Shown: one piece after another, positions 1-9,940 of the stretch
How positions within the stretch are numbered: position 1 is the stretch's first letter
How the letters are laid out: each line of letters begins with the position of its first letter
Source: Flammeovirgaceae bacterium
Lineage (GTDB): Bacteria; Bacteroidota; Bacteroidia; Cytophagales; Cyclobacteriaceae
Assembly: GCA_027487845.1 (NCBI GenBank)
Contig: JAIYCV010000027.1
Span: 43,753 to 107,752 of the forward strand
Direction: 5' to 3'
DNA length: 64,000 nucleotides
The notes under the pieces: generated by a model
What the model was told of the DNA's origin: nothing
What the model saw: the letters and a program-made list of their open reading frames with translations, nothing else
Databases searched by the model: none
Program-made: the position numbers and the translations under genes

Positions 1-261
1 ATCAAGCAATCGAACTTGTTATCAGTAAGTTTTTCGCCAATTGAATTTGAAAAGCAAGATCCAACCGTAATGAATCTAGTCTTGCAATCCATTTTAACAG
101 TAGAAGGAGCTATTGTTACGTCTGTTCGAAATAAAGACATGAGTGCGTATAACTTAATTACCCCAAAAATAGAGTTAATTAATTTACTGATAGGAAGGAA
201 TCCGAAACTTGCCACTGCTAATTGGAATTTTAATGTGTGCGCACACAAATTAAAATTTTAA
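1..261 (+). CDS. 3' end of an unidentified gene cut by the window edge
   Basis: The frame is open from base 1 to a TAA at 259-261. The first possible start inside the window is a TTG at 16, and the first ATG lies further in, so this is best read as the C-terminal 86 residues of a gene that begins to the left. The visible part is mixed hydrophobic and polar, with no membrane segment and no motif I recognise. It ends in a lysine- and phenylalanine-containing tail. About 77 bp of AT-rich sequence separates it from the next gene. It could also be a non-coding open frame. Confidence 0.35.
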   Translation: MKQSNLLSVSFSPIEFEKQDPTVMNLVLQSILTVEGAIVTSVRNKDMSAYNLITPKIELINLLIGRNPKLATANWNFNVCAHKLKF

Positions 262-338
262 TATAATAATCTTATTCAACTATGCGGAATATGAGATTTG
301 ATTCTATAATTTTACGATTCCGATAAATTTATCCTTTT

Positions 339-2237
339 ATGCTAGACCAAAAAGACATCGAAAAAATCCCGGTAAAAACCTTTCCCTCATCCGAACTGGC
401 TTCCACATTCGTAGCAAATGAAATTGCCAATTTAATAAAGCAGAAGGCACTTGAAGGCAAGCCTTGTGTGCTTGGCTTAGCCACAGGCTCCACGCCAACC
501 AAGGTATATGCCGAATTGGTTAGATTGCACCAACAAGGTCTTAGTTTTAAAAACGTTATCACATTTAACCTTGACGAATATTATCCGATGCAACCAAACT
601 CCTTGCAGAGTTACGTGAGGTTTATGAACGAGCATCTGTTCAATCACATCGACATTCCCAAGGGAAATATACACATCCCCGATGGTACACTTCCAAAAGA
701 AAAAGTAGCAGATTTTTGTAAGGAATACGACAACAAAATAGCCAAACTAGGAGGTATCGATCTCCAGATTCTTGGTGTTGGCCGTACCGGGCACATTGGG
801 TTTAATGAGCCCGGATCTTCGGAACGGTCTTCTACCCGAATGATTACGCTCGATCAGGTAACCCGCATCGATGCCGCCAGCGATTTCTTCAGTGAAGAAA
901 ATGTTCCTAAAAAAGCAATTACCATGGGAGTAGGCACCATACTTCACTCTAAGCGGATTGTTATGATGGCGTGGGGTGAAGGTAAGGGGCCAATCATTAG
1001 AAAAGCAGTAGAAGGTCCCGTAACGGATCAAATACCATCTACCTTCCTGCAAAAGCACCCCAACACATTGGTGGTTTTAGACGAGGCTGCTTCATCGCAA
1101 TTAACGGCTGTCAAAACCCCTTGGTTGGTAGATAGTTGTGTTTGGACGGATCGGTTGATTCGCAAAGCGGTAGTTTGGTTATGTCAACAAATTAAGAAAC
1201 CGATACTTAAATTAACCAACCATGATTACATGGAGCATGGTATGGGTGATATTATTACTGAATATGGATCCGCTTATCAAGTGAATATTAAGGTGTTTAA
1301 CGACCTTCAGCATACTATCACTGGCTGGCCAGGGGGTAAACCGAATGCAGATGATAAACATAGGCCGGAACGTGCCACACCGTTCCCTAAGAAAGCGATA
1401 ATTTTTAGCCCACACCCCGATGATGATGTGATTTCCATGGGCGGTACGTTTATCCGTTTGGTAGATCAAAAGCACGAAGTTCACGTAGCGTATCAGACCA
1501 GTGGAAACATTGCTGTATTTGATGAAGATGCTATACGGTTTGCTGATTTTGTGCGCGATTTTAATGATTCGTTTGGCTTTAGCAGGGAAGACGGCCTGAA
1601 GTTCTACAACAAAGTGGTGCAAGATTTAAAAGATAAAAAACCAGGTGATTTGGATACTCCAGAGGTATTGCAAATCAAAGGGTTGATAAGAAGGGGAGAA
1701 GCCAAGGCCGGTTGCCGCAGTGCGGGGATTCCAGATGATCAAGCTCACTTTTTAGACATGCCGTTCTATGAAACAGGCACCGTAAAGAAGAAACCATTAG
1801 GGGAAGAGGACATTGAGATAATTGTGGATCTCATTACCAAAATAAAACCACATCAGATTTATGCGGCTGGCGATTTGTCTGATCCGCATGGAACTCACCG
1901 GGTTTGCCTCGCTGCCATTTTCCAAGCGGTTGAAAGATTGAAACACGAGCCTTGGATGAAAGACTGTTACGTATGGCTTTACAGAGGTGCATGGCAAGAG
2001 TGGGATATCGACCAAATTGAAATGGCTGTTCCGTTAAGTCCAGACGAGTTGATGCGTAAGCGCAGAGCAATCTTTAAACATCAATCGCAAAAAGACAGTG
2101 CCTTGTTTCCAGGTAATGACAAGCGCGAGTTCTGGGTACGTGCTGAAGATCGCAACCATGCTACAGCAGAGGCGTACAATCAATTGGGCTTGGCCGAATA
2201 CGAGGCGATAGAGGCATTTGTGAGGTATAAGTTCTAG
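339..2237 (+). CDS. nagB: Glucosamine-6-phosphate deaminase fused to a PIG-L deacetylase domain
   Basis: This 632-residue protein has two domains. Residues about 15-265 are a NagB isomerase/deaminase, which converts glucosamine-6-phosphate to fructose-6-phosphate and ammonia. It carries the phosphate loop GLATGSTP (46-53), LDEYY (78-82) and the catalytic GHIGFNEPG segment (151-159). Residues about 345-630 are a PIG-L/LmbE zinc deacetylase, with HPDDD at 359-363 and the second metal motif DPHGTH at 515-520. PIG-L enzymes remove N-acetyl groups from GlcNAc-type substrates, so the fusion could deacetylate and deaminate amino sugars in one polypeptide; that coupling is inference. Long NagB fusions of this kind are common in Bacteroidota. 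It is cytoplasmic and apparently monocistronic. A second, unfused NagB lies at 42546-43271. Confidence 0.9.
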   Translation: MLDQKDIEKIPVKTFPSSELASTFVANEIANLIKQKALEGKPCVLGLATGSTPTKVYAELVRLHQQGLSFKNVITFNLDEYYPMQPNSLQSYVRFMNEHLFNHIDIPKGNIHIPDGTLPKEKVADFCKEYDNKIAKLGGIDLQILGVGRTGHIGFNEPGSSERSSTRMITLDQVTRIDAASDFFSEENVPKKAITMGVGTILHSKRIVMMAWGEGKGPIIRKAVEGPVTDQIPSTFLQKHPNTLVVLDEAASSQLTAVKTPWLVDSCVWTDRLIRKAVVWLCQQIKKPILKLTNHDYMEHGMGDIITEYGSAYQVNIKVFNDLQHTITGWPGGKPNADDKHRPERATPFPKKAIIFSPHPDDDVISMGGTFIRLVDQKHEVHVAYQTSGNIAVFDEDAIRFADFVRDFNDSFGFSREDGLKFYNKVVQDLKDKKPGDLDTPEVLQIKGLIRRGEAKAGCRSAGIPDDQAHFLDMPFYETGTVKKKPLGEEDIEIIVDLITKIKPHQIYAAGDLSDPHGTHRVCLAAIFQAVERLKHEPWMKDCYVWLYRGAWQEWDIDQIEMAVPLSPDELMRKRRAIFKHQSQKDSALFPGNDKREFWVRAEDRNHATAEAYNQLGLAEYEAIEAFVRYKF

Positions 2238-2365
2238 CACGGGGTTTCAGGCTGAAAGCAACAGGCTTCAAGTTGTGCTGAGTTAAACGAAGATCAAACA
2301 TCTAAGATTTAAAATAACTGGTTAGCTTTAGATCTTAAATCTGACATCTTAAATCTTAAACTAAC

Positions 2366-3136
2366 ATGCACTTTGTTTCTTGGAATGTAAACGGAATTAG
2401 AGCTATTCAAAAGAAAGGATTTATGGAAAGTGTAGCGGCTATGAATCCGGACATCTTGTGTTTGCAGGAAACAAAAGCAAGTGCCGAAGAGGCGTTCGAA
2501 GCTCTTAAAGTAATGAAGGGCTATAACGTTTTTGTAAATTCTTCTAAGGCAAGAAAGGGGTATTCAGGCACAGCCATTATTTGCAAAGAAGAACCCATAA
2601 ACGTTACCTACGATTTTGGTATTGATGAATTTGATCAAGAGGGAAGGGTTACTACAGCAGAGTTTTTAACATTTTTCATAGTTACAGTTTATACTCCCAA
2701 TTCAGGTTCTGAATTAGTAAGGTTGGGATATAGGCAGCGGTGGGATGATCATTTTCGGGAGTATCTGCTTTGGTTAGAGAAACGCAAACCGGTGCTTGTC
2801 TGTGGCGACTTTAATGTGGCTCATCAGGCAATTGACTTATCAAGACCCAAAGAGAATTATAATAAGTCGGCCGGTTACATGCAAGAAGAGATTGACGGAT
2901 TTAGTAAGTTAATGAATGTTGGCTTTACAGACACATTCCGTCATTTTTACCCCGAATTACAAAAATGGTCTTATTGGAATCAGGTTACTTTTGGCCGCGA
3001 TAAAAATATTGGCTGGCGGATAGACCATTTTCTCGCAAGCCAAAAAATGTTGACAAGAATAAAGGACTCGCTCATTTATAATGAATACTTTGGATCTGAC
3101 CATTGTCCGGTGGCAGTTAAGGTAGCTGTTGACTAA
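2366..3136 (+). CDS. xth: Exodeoxyribonuclease III (AP endonuclease, Xth/ExoA type)
   Basis: This 256-residue enzyme of the exonuclease III/APE1 family cleaves DNA at abasic sites in base-excision repair and removes 3'-blocking groups. The family motifs appear in order: NVNGIRA near the N-terminus, LQETKA (catalytic Glu) near residue 35, CGDFNVAH near residue 148, WRIDHFLAS near 218 and GSDHCPV near 243 (catalytic Asp-His). The length is normal for the family. It starts at the ATG that follows a stretch of repeated ATCTTAAATC-like words. It stands alone and its 3' end faces the leftward sensor gene. Confidence 0.93.
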   Translation: MHFVSWNVNGIRAIQKKGFMESVAAMNPDILCLQETKASAEEAFEALKVMKGYNVFVNSSKARKGYSGTAIICKEEPINVTYDFGIDEFDQEGRVTTAEFLTFFIVTVYTPNSGSELVRLGYRQRWDDHFREYLLWLEKRKPVLVCGDFNVAHQAIDLSRPKENYNKSAGYMQEEIDGFSKLMNVGFTDTFRHFYPELQKWSYWNQVTFGRDKNIGWRIDHFLASQKMLTRIKDSLIYNEYFGSDHCPVAVKVAVD

Positions 3137-3238
3137 AGTGCTTGCATTGTGCTGATTACCTGATTACTAAAGAAAGTATCGGTATCAAAAAGCGACTTGC
3201 ATCTGCTTTCTCGCAGTTTGCCTCGGTCTTTATGGCAA

Positions 3239-4804
3239 TTAACTTTTCAAATGCTTGTCTCGTTCCATCTGCTCTTGTATAGCTTGTAGCTCTTCCATAT
3301 TTTGCCGCATTTCTTCTTCTTGGGCGCGTAATTTTTCAGTTTGCAGTTGCGTTTCTTCTAACAGACGTTGCGTTTTTAAGTTGGTAGTAGCGGAGGCAAT
3401 GGCCGAAGCAATGCTTTGGGAAATTCTCTCAAGAAACTTGATTTCATGTTCTTCCATTACTCGAAAAGAAGCAATTTCAAGAATGCCATACACTTTATTT
3501 TCTGACTTTACGGGAACAATAATTAGAAAATGTGGTTCCGCGCCCCCCAACCCCGAAGTAATACTTAAATAACCTTCTGGCAAAGTTTTCATTATCGTGG
3601 TTTCAGCTTCCAATACAGCTTGCCCAACCAATCCTTCACCAATTTGTAATCGTTTGGTTAAAAACTTTTTGCGTTCGTAAGCATAGCAAGAAATCATTTC
3701 AATAAAAGGCATTGCCTCGTCTTCATCATTGACCACATAAAAACCTCCTTGATTTGCCTTCAGGTAGGTAATAATTTGTTTCAATAGGCTATCGCCCAAC
3801 TCCGTGATACTTGAATTTTTTGTTCTCAGCACCTCCGCAAAAAGGGCGAGACCTTCGTTTGTCCATGAACGTTTCTCTTCTTCTTGCTTAAATCTTAATA
3901 GGTCGCCTTGCAAGGCTACGATCTTGCCAGCTAGGTTGTTGGTATTTAACGATCTTGTTTTGTCGTTCATACCCTTCCAACTAAGCGAATAATTGCCTTC
4001 CGAAATTTTTGATAGGAACTCAGCCGCGTACTTTAAATTTGTTACAGAATGCTCTACTACACTTTCGGCATCTTTTACTTCAGTTGGTTCTCCTGAGTCA
4101 AAAAGATATTGCCGATTGGTTACTTCCAATTTTTGAAGCAAGGCAATTTGGTTGGCGCGCTCACTGCGAAGTCTATAGTAAACTAGAATAATGCATGGCA
4201 GTCCGATAATAATAAGGATTATCTGCAGGTACAAGCTTCTATTCATTGCGGCTTTGTAGTTAGCAAGTGCTTCTGCATCTAACATGTCTTCAAATTGAAA
4301 AAGAAATCCCTTTGCAACTGAAAACACAGCTCCGTGCGAGGCACCCTTGTCTAATAGGAACAGTGTCTTAAAAGTGGTGCTATCGCCTTTGTCCAACGCA
4401 TTGACCATTTCAGTAAAGTAGGTGAGGTAGTCATCCATAAATTTTCGCAGGTCCTGCAGTGCAGCTCTTCCAGCTGGGTCTGCATATTGCTGCAAAGAAA
4501 GCAGGCTATCAAGCCGTAAATTATTTTTGCTGTGGTCTGCCCGTAACACTTCCGGACTTCTATATAAATACCGTCTATCATGTACAATGGCATACCCTCG
4601 AAGCCCTACGTCCATATGCCGCATTGTCTGATCTACATGGTAAGTAAATTCATGTTTTGCAGCTTCTACCTGTTTGCGTATGGCAATATTTTCTTCAAGG
4701 GAGTTTCTATTGAGCATCGTTAAGCCACCTGTTACCAGTAACAGAGCCAAGGTGGTCGCCAATGAGATGTTTATGTAATTACTTTTAAGCCAATCAGCCT
4801 TCAT
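3239..4804 (-). CDS. CHASE3-GAF membrane sensor protein without a kinase domain
   Basis: This 521-residue protein begins with a transmembrane helix (about 13-31). A periplasmic CHASE3-type sensor follows, with the typical GLRGYAI stretch near residue 65, and then a second membrane helix (about 190-211). The cytoplasmic part has a linker resembling HAMP, a GAF domain (about 320-465) and a C-terminal coiled coil rich in glutamate and glutamine. There is no HisKA/HATPase, GGDEF, EAL or methyl-accepting output, so signalling must go through a partner or through the coiled coil. Similar coiled-coil tails occur on Cytophagales sensor proteins. No kinase gene is adjacent. Confidence 0.75.
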   Translation of the reverse strand: MKADWLKSNYINISLATTLALLLVTGGLTMLNRNSLEENIAIRKQVEAAKHEFTYHVDQTMRHMDVGLRGYAIVHDRRYLYRSPEVLRADHSKNNLRLDSLLSLQQYADPAGRAALQDLRKFMDDYLTYFTEMVNALDKGDSTTFKTLFLLDKGASHGAVFSVAKGFLFQFEDMLDAEALANYKAAMNRSLYLQIILIIIGLPCIILVYYRLRSERANQIALLQKLEVTNRQYLFDSGEPTEVKDAESVVEHSVTNLKYAAEFLSKISEGNYSLSWKGMNDKTRSLNTNNLAGKIVALQGDLLRFKQEEEKRSWTNEGLALFAEVLRTKNSSITELGDSLLKQIITYLKANQGGFYVVNDEDEAMPFIEMISCYAYERKKFLTKRLQIGEGLVGQAVLEAETTIMKTLPEGYLSITSGLGGAEPHFLIIVPVKSENKVYGILEIASFRVMEEHEIKFLERISQSIASAIASATTNLKTQRLLEETQLQTEKLRAQEEEMRQNMEELQAIQEQMERDKHLKS

Positions 4805-5067
4805 AGTTTCTGTTTTTTGTTAAATATATAAGTTAGTCGCGCAAATATTTATTCTTAAAAATGCTAATATATTACATATGAGAATATTTCTGACCTAGGT
4901 TAACCTACAATTGTTCCACCGGTAGGTAACTCGTTGACCTGGTAATCCAAACACTTGAAAGAAAATCACACTGCGAGATTAATCATCTCTCACACACGTT
5001 CTTCCTGAACTAATAACTATGGCTCCAACTTTAATTTCCTATCTTTAAGACTTCAAACTTTACTATT
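4805..5067. other. Divergent intergenic region, no gene seen
   Basis: These 263 bp separate the leftward CHASE3-GAF gene from the rightward HAD gene and must contain both promoters. A TATCTTTA at 5040-5047 resembles the Bacteroidota -7 element (TAnnTTTG) with one mismatch, 20 bp before the HAD start codon. I find no convincing -33 TTTG at the right distance. No hairpin or conserved RNA is evident. Confidence 0.3.
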
Positions 5068-5853
5068 ATGGCGCAAGGCTTATTGATTGATATGGATGGC
5101 GTTATCTATGGGGGCGACACCTTGATTCCGGGCGCGGATAAGTTTATTGCCAAACTGCTGGAGCAAAATATTCCGTTTAGTTTTATGACTAACAATAGCC
5201 AACGAACGAGGTTGGAGGTGGTGCGCAAACTTAAAAAATTGGGTATCATAGTTACTGAAAAGCATGTCTATACCAGTGCGATGGCAACGGGAAAATTCTT
5301 GGCAGGTCAAATACCAGGCGGCACGGCTTATGTGCTTGGCGATGGAGGCTTGCTGACCAGCCTCCATGAAAACGGCATTATTATGGTAGAAACCGAACCC
5401 GACTTTGTGGTGCTGGGAGAAGGGAGAAATTTTACGCTGGAAATGGTTAACAGAGCGGTAGACATGGTGTTGGCAGGTGCCAAGTTCATTACTACCAATC
5501 GCGATCCATCGCCAAAGAAAATGGGGTGGAGTAACCTGGGAATAGCCGCAACTACCGCCATGATTGAGGAAGCTACGGGTATTAAAGCATTTGTAGTTGG
5601 TAAACCAAGCCCGGTAATGATGCGCGCAGCACGAAAATCGATTGGTTTGGAAACTGCGGAAACTACCATCATTGGCGACACAATGGATACCGATATACAA
5701 GGCGGTGTGCAAATGGGCTATAAAACGATTCTGGTGCTATCGGGAGTTTCAAAAAAGGAGGAACTTTCGACTTATGCCTTTAAGCCAGACTTAGTTATTA
5801 ATTCAGTTGCTGATTTAGAATTGCCTTTGCCTTGGTGGCTAGATCAAGCCTAA
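5068..5853 (+). CDS. HAD-superfamily IIA phosphatase (NagD-like)
   Basis: This 261-residue cytoplasmic HAD hydrolase belongs to subfamily IIA, which includes NagD nucleotide phosphatases, PGP and p-nitrophenyl phosphatases. Motif I is LLIDMDGVIYGG (residues 5-16, nucleophile Asp). Motif II is MTNNSQR with the downstream TNRDPS. Motif III lysine sits in VGKPSP, and motif IV is IIGDTMDTDI. The cap domain between motifs II and III has the type C2 size. The exact substrate cannot be told from sequence. It lies 6 bp before the ceramidase-like gene and may be co-transcribed with it. Confidence 0.85.
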   Translation: MAQGLLIDMDGVIYGGDTLIPGADKFIAKLLEQNIPFSFMTNNSQRTRLEVVRKLKKLGIIVTEKHVYTSAMATGKFLAGQIPGGTAYVLGDGGLLTSLHENGIIMVETEPDFVVLGEGRNFTLEMVNRAVDMVLAGAKFITTNRDPSPKKMGWSNLGIAATTAMIEEATGIKAFVVGKPSPVMMRAARKSIGLETAETTIIGDTMDTDIQGGVQMGYKTILVLSGVSKKEELSTYAFKPDLVINSVADLELPLPWWLDQA

Positions 5854-5859
5854 CTCTTT

Positions 5860-7170
5860 ATGAAGCGGTTCTTTTTCATTCTGGCTTTTTTTGCAGGTCT
5901 AACGTTTTGCCTTGTTGGTCCCATCAACCGAACTCCCCTTCATGAAAGAGCTTTCTATCAAGAGATGAAAAGCACTTTTGATACCCTCAAACTAATACCT
6001 TCCGCGAAAGGAAAATTGAAAGTGGGGTGGAGTTCATTTGGCATCATCCCAAACCATACCATGCCCATGGCTGGTTATGCTCCTCGTAAAAGTTTCGACT
6101 CTGTTCACGATTCACTTTACACCAAGATTCTTTCCATAAGCAACGGATATACAACAACTTACTTGATCACAATTGATTTATTGATTTTTCCCCCTACTCT
6201 TAAACAACTACTTGAAGCGAGCATGAAATCGGCAACAGATTTTATTTACCTTTCAGCAAGTCATACCCATAGCGGGCTTGGTGGTTGGAACGAAAGTGTG
6301 GCTGGACAGTTTATTGCGGGCAATTACAGTGAAAAATGGTTAAAGACATTGGCCGATTCGATCATTTCAAATATGAATAAGGCCAACCATTCTTCGCGGG
6401 CAACGAGTCTATCTTATTGGGAGACAGATGCCAGCGAGTATGTTTCTAACCGACTCGAGGACCATGGGAAAACGGACGGGAAGCTTCGAGGAATACAAGC
6501 AGTTAGAGAGGACAGTGTAAAGGCTATTCTTTTTACCTATAATGCACACCCAACCAATATTGATCACTTGTCTAAGATTATATCAGGTGACTACCCGAAC
6601 GCAACTAACAAAGCACTTGAGAAAAAGGGATTTGCTTTTAGCATGTTCATGGCTGGAATGATGGGGAGTCATCGACTCGATCATATCGAAGGTTCAGACT
6701 ATGAACTAGTTAACAATGCCGCTGAAAAACTGGCCGACAAGATTGAACAAGCATCGGTTGGCTCGATGATAGATTCGGCCTCTGTTACCTATCGATCGAT
6801 TGACTTGCCGATGGGTAGTTCACAACTTAGAATAACCGACAATTGGAAACTACGCGATTGGCTTTTTACCGCTACACTGGGGAGATTAGAAGCAACCATC
6901 ACTTATTTGAAAATCGGAGATATGTTGTTTTTAGGCACATCTTGTGATTTCTCCGGTGAAGTAGCGGTGAGCCAAAAACTAGGTGAGCTAGCCAATAAGC
7001 GAGGAACCCACTTAATTATAACTAGCTTTAATGGAAATTATACTGGCTATATTACAGATGATATCCACTATGACCACGCGAAGAAAGAAGAGGTGCGCAC
7101 CATGAATTGGGTGGGGCCTTATTATGGCGCGTACTATTCAGAGATCGTTAATCTCCTCATTCAAAAGTAA
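5860..7170 (+). CDS. Neutral/alkaline ceramidase-like secreted hydrolase
   Basis: This 436-residue protein has an N-terminal hydrophobic segment (about 4-20) acting as signal peptide or anchor. The body resembles the catalytic domain of neutral/alkaline non-lysosomal ceramidases. Visible family features are the start KVGWSSFGIIPNHTMPMAGYA, an LITIDLL strand, and the SASHTHSGLGGW stretch, whose histidines would bind zinc and which holds the conserved serine region. A second histidine region (YNAHPTNIDH) follows near residue 230. The family's C-terminal immunoglobulin-like domain is missing, as in many bacterial homologues. The substrate could be ceramide or a sphingolipid, which fits the sphingolipid-containing membranes of many Bacteroidota, but this is inferred. 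It probably forms a two-gene unit with the upstream HAD gene. Confidence 0.75.
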   Translation: MKRFFFILAFFAGLTFCLVGPINRTPLHERAFYQEMKSTFDTLKLIPSAKGKLKVGWSSFGIIPNHTMPMAGYAPRKSFDSVHDSLYTKILSISNGYTTTYLITIDLLIFPPTLKQLLEASMKSATDFIYLSASHTHSGLGGWNESVAGQFIAGNYSEKWLKTLADSIISNMNKANHSSRATSLSYWETDASEYVSNRLEDHGKTDGKLRGIQAVREDSVKAILFTYNAHPTNIDHLSKIISGDYPNATNKALEKKGFAFSMFMAGMMGSHRLDHIEGSDYELVNNAAEKLADKIEQASVGSMIDSASVTYRSIDLPMGSSQLRITDNWKLRDWLFTATLGRLEATITYLKIGDMLFLGTSCDFSGEVAVSQKLGELANKRGTHLIITSFNGNYTGYITDDIHYDHAKKEEVRTMNWVGPYYGAYYSEIVNLLIQK

Positions 7171-7271
7171 TTGAGCCTATTAACCTTATTTTTACAATCG
7201 TTGGCAAAAACAATCCCGACCGAATGCTGTTATAAAAATGTTCGAAATTTAAATGATTTGGTCATTTTTGG

Positions 7272-7302
7272 TTTGATTTTATGAATACAAAACCCATCTT
7301 TA
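7272..7302 (+). promoter_or_regulatory. Candidate nuo operon promoter (Bacteroidota type)
   Basis: A TTTG at 7272-7275 is followed after 19 bp by CATCTTTA at 7295-7302. This resembles the Bacteroidota promoter (TTTG, about 19-21 bp, TAnnTTTG) with two mismatches in the -7 element. The nuoA start codon is at 7307, so a transcript from here would be nearly leaderless. It is a weak call from pattern matching alone. Confidence 0.25.
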
Positions 7303-7306
7303 CGGC

Positions 7307-7675
7307 ATGGATCAACAGCATCTGCTAGATTATTACCCGATTGTTTTGATGTTTATTGTTGCGCTGGCTTTTGTGTCGATTACTATGGTATCAACACATT
7401 TACTTGGTCCTAAGAAAAAGAGCTCCATTAAGTTAGATTCTTTTGAATGCGGAATTGAATCACAAGGAAACGCCCGTGTTCCATTTTCCATTAAGTACTT
7501 CCTTGTAGCTATTTTGTTTGTATTGTTTGACGTGGAAGTCATTTTCATGTACCCTTGGGCTGTGTTGTTCAGAGAATTAGGGATGGCTGGATTTATCGAA
7601 ATGATTGTTTTTATATCGTTGCTTTTGGTGGGATTTTTCTACATTATAAAAAGGGGAGCCCTAAAGTGGGAATAG
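7307..7675 (+). CDS. nuoA: NADH-quinone oxidoreductase subunit A
   Basis: This 122-residue membrane subunit of complex I has three predicted transmembrane helices (about 8-30, 64-86, 93-115). The conserved loop SFECGIES between helices 1 and 2 and the acidic helix [11 protein letters not shown] are the family signatures. NuoA, together with NuoH, NuoJ and NuoK, forms the proximal membrane part near the quinone site. It is the first gene of a 14-gene operon with no gaps larger than 75 bp. The nuoB start follows the stop after one base. Confidence 0.96.
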   Translation: MDQQHLLDYYPIVLMFIVALAFVSITMVSTHLLGPKKKSSIKLDSFECGIESQGNARVPFSIKYFLVAILFVLFDVEVIFMYPWAVLFRELGMAGFIEMIVFISLLLVGFFYIIKRGALKWE

Positions 7676-7676
7676 T

Positions 7677-8234
7677 ATGGAGACGGTAGCTTTAAATGAT
7701 GTAAAAGTAGTAGCAGCTCCTGAAGGAATTCACGGGGCAGGGTTCTTTGCCACAAGTTTAGATAAAGTGGTAGGGCTTGCACGGTCTAATTCCATTTGGC
7801 CATTGCCATTTGCCACATCATGTTGTGGTATTGAGTTTATGGCTACTATGGGAGCGCATTACGATTTAGCTCGTTTTGGTTCTGAGCGTTTGAGCTTCTC
7901 TCCGCGTCAGGCTGACTTGCTAATGGTAATGGGCACTATTGCCAAAAAGATGGGGCCAGTGCTTCGTCAGGTGTATGAGCAAATGGCCGAACCAAGATGG
8001 GTGTTGTCGGTAGGTGCTTGCGCTTCGAGCGGTGGCATATTTGATACCTATAGCGTGTTACAAGGAATTGATAGAGTTATACCAGTTGATGTATATGTGC
8101 CAGGTTGCCCTCCAAGGCCAGAGCAAATCATTGATGGTATTTTGAAAATACAACATCTGATTCAAAACGAATCGTTGAGACGGAGGGATTCTCCTGAATA
8201 TAAAGCCATGTTGAATAAATATGGAATTGAATAA
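7677..8234 (+). CDS. nuoB: NADH-quinone oxidoreductase subunit B
   Basis: This 185-residue peripheral-arm subunit carries the terminal iron-sulfur cluster N2, which passes electrons to quinone. The adjacent cysteines appear in ATSCCGIEF, with the further ligands in VGACASSGG and VPGCPPRP. The arginines and the [15 protein letters not shown] stretch are typical of the family. The N-terminal part is slightly extended compared with short homologues. It overlaps nuoC by 14 bp, which suggests translational coupling. Confidence 0.97.
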   Translation: METVALNDVKVVAAPEGIHGAGFFATSLDKVVGLARSNSIWPLPFATSCCGIEFMATMGAHYDLARFGSERLSFSPRQADLLMVMGTIAKKMGPVLRQVYEQMAEPRWVLSVGACASSGGIFDTYSVLQGIDRVIPVDVYVPGCPPRPEQIIDGILKIQHLIQNESLRRRDSPEYKAMLNKYGIE

Positions 8235-8721
8235 AGAGCAAAGGACACTAGAACTGTTAAAAGAAAAATTTGAAGATCAAATACTTCAAATTGAAAGTCC
8301 GTACAACTTACTAACTATCCATCTCAGGGCAGAGAAAATAGTGGAAGTTATTCAGTTCCTTTATTCGAATGAAGAAACGCAATACCAGTACCTAACTACG
8401 CTTTGCGGCATTCATTATCCTGATAATAATGAGATTGCTGTAATGTATCAATTGCACAATCTTCCCGTGAACCATAGAATTCGCTTAAAGATATTTTTGC
8501 CGATTGAAAATCCATCGACTCCTACAATCACAACCATCTTTTCTGCAGCTAACTGGCTGGAACGCGAGACGTTCGATTTTTACGGAGTGATTTTTTCAGG
8601 GCATCCAAACTTGAAAAGGATATTGAATGTAGAAGACATGATCATTCATCCTTTGCGGAAGGAATATCCGCTGGAAGATCAGCGAAGAGAAGACAAAGTG
8701 GATTCATTTTTTGGAAGATAA
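8221..8721 (+). CDS. nuoC: NADH-quinone oxidoreductase subunit C
   Basis: This 166-residue soluble subunit is of the 30-kDa type. It matches the family in the [18 protein letters not shown] region, the [12 protein letters not shown] motif and the C-terminal [12 protein letters not shown]. NuoC is separate from NuoD, unlike the fused NuoCD of enterobacteria. It begins inside the end of nuoB and its stop lies one base before the nuoD ATG. Confidence 0.96.
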   Translation: MELNKEQRTLELLKEKFEDQILQIESPYNLLTIHLRAEKIVEVIQFLYSNEETQYQYLTTLCGIHYPDNNEIAVMYQLHNLPVNHRIRLKIFLPIENPSTPTITTIFSAANWLERETFDFYGVIFSGHPNLKRILNVEDMIIHPLRKEYPLEDQRREDKVDSFFGR

Positions 8722-8722
8722 T

Positions 8723-9931
8723 ATGGAAGCCCTCAAAACGATAGAACCCAAGATTGATCAGGAAGAGAAGCAATACTCCTATCTAAATCTTGGACCTACA
8801 CACCCTGCTACGCATGGTATCTTCCAGAATGTGTTGAAAATGGATGGTGAAGTGATTATTGATGCGGAGCCTACCATTGGTTACATACACCGAGCATTTG
8901 AAAAACTAGCTGAGCGTAGGCCTTTCTATCAAATTACTCCTATTACCGACCGGATGAACTATTGCTCATCACCAATCAATAACATTGGCTGGCACATGAC
9001 GGTGGAAAAATTATTAGGTGTTGAAGTACCGAAAAGGGTTCAATACCTAAGAGTGATTATAATGGAACTTGCTCGTATCACCGATCATTTGGTTTGTAAT
9101 GCCGTTATTGGTGTTGATACAGGAGCTTTAACAGGCTTTGTTTATCTTTTTCAACAACGCGAGCATGTGTACGAGATTTATGAAGAAATCTGCGGTGCAC
9201 GTTTAACCACCAACTTAGGTAGGATTGGAGGTTTTGAGCGCGATTTCTCGCCAAAAGCGTGGGCAAAGATCGATAAGTTTATTACTGAATTTCCTCCGAT
9301 ACTCAAGGAATTTGAAAAGCTGTTGGTGCGCAATAGAATTTTCATGGACAGGACCATTGGGGTAGGAGGAATTACTGCAGAACGCGCATTGAATTATAGC
9401 TTCTCTGGTCCTAATCTTCGCGCAGCGGGAGTGGATTATGATGTTCGGGCGATGAATCCGTATTCCTCTTACGAAGATTTTAATTTTATTGTTCCTGTCG
9501 GAACGAATGGCGATACCTACGATCGCTTCATGGTTCGCCAGGAAGAAATGTGGCAGAGTTTAAGCATCATTAAGCAAGCTATTTCCAAGTTACCAGAAGG
9601 CCCTTTTCACGCCACAGTCCCAGACTTTTATTTGCCTCCAAAAGAGGATGTTTATAATAACATGGAAGCACTCATTTATCATTTCAAGATTGTAATGGGT
9701 GAGACGGACGTACCGAAAGGTGAAGTCTATCATTCTGTGGAGGGTGGAAATGGAGAGTTAGGATTTTATTTGATTAGTGATGGAGGTAGAACTCCTTTTC
9801 GATTGCATTTAAGAAGGCCCTGCTTTATTTATTATCAGGCCTATCCTGAGATGATTAAAGGTTCGATGCTTTCGGATGCAATTTTGACAATGAGTAGTAT
9901 GAACGTAATAGCGGGAGAATTAGACGCTTAA
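8723..9931 (+). CDS. nuoD: NADH-quinone oxidoreductase subunit D
   Basis: This 49-kDa-type subunit of 402 residues lines the quinone pocket next to NuoB. Family landmarks are [10 protein letters not shown] (quinone-site histidine), [10 protein letters not shown], the DRMNYCSS segment and [15 protein letters not shown] four codons upstream at 8711 is in frame, but the ATG at 8723 is preferred because it directly follows the nuoC stop. A 69-bp spacer with an inverted repeat separates it from nuoE. Confidence 0.97.
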   Translation: MEALKTIEPKIDQEEKQYSYLNLGPTHPATHGIFQNVLKMDGEVIIDAEPTIGYIHRAFEKLAERRPFYQITPITDRMNYCSSPINNIGWHMTVEKLLGVEVPKRVQYLRVIIMELARITDHLVCNAVIGVDTGALTGFVYLFQQREHVYEIYEEICGARLTTNLGRIGGFERDFSPKAWAKIDKFITEFPPILKEFEKLLVRNRIFMDRTIGVGGITAERALNYSFSGPNLRAAGVDYDVRAMNPYSSYEDFNFIVPVGTNGDTYDRFMVRQEEMWQSLSIIKQAISKLPEGPFHATVPDFYLPPKEDVYNNMEALIYHFKIVMGETDVPKGEVYHSVEGGNGELGFYLISDGGRTPFRLHLRRPCFIYYQAYPEMIKGSMLSDAILTMSSMNVIAGELDA

Positions 9932-9940
9932 AATTAGTTG

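Noticed and set aside
5017..5047. Full Bacteroidota promoter ahead of the HAD gene
   Set aside because: The TATCTTTA fits the -7 element but no TTTG is found at the expected -33 distance.
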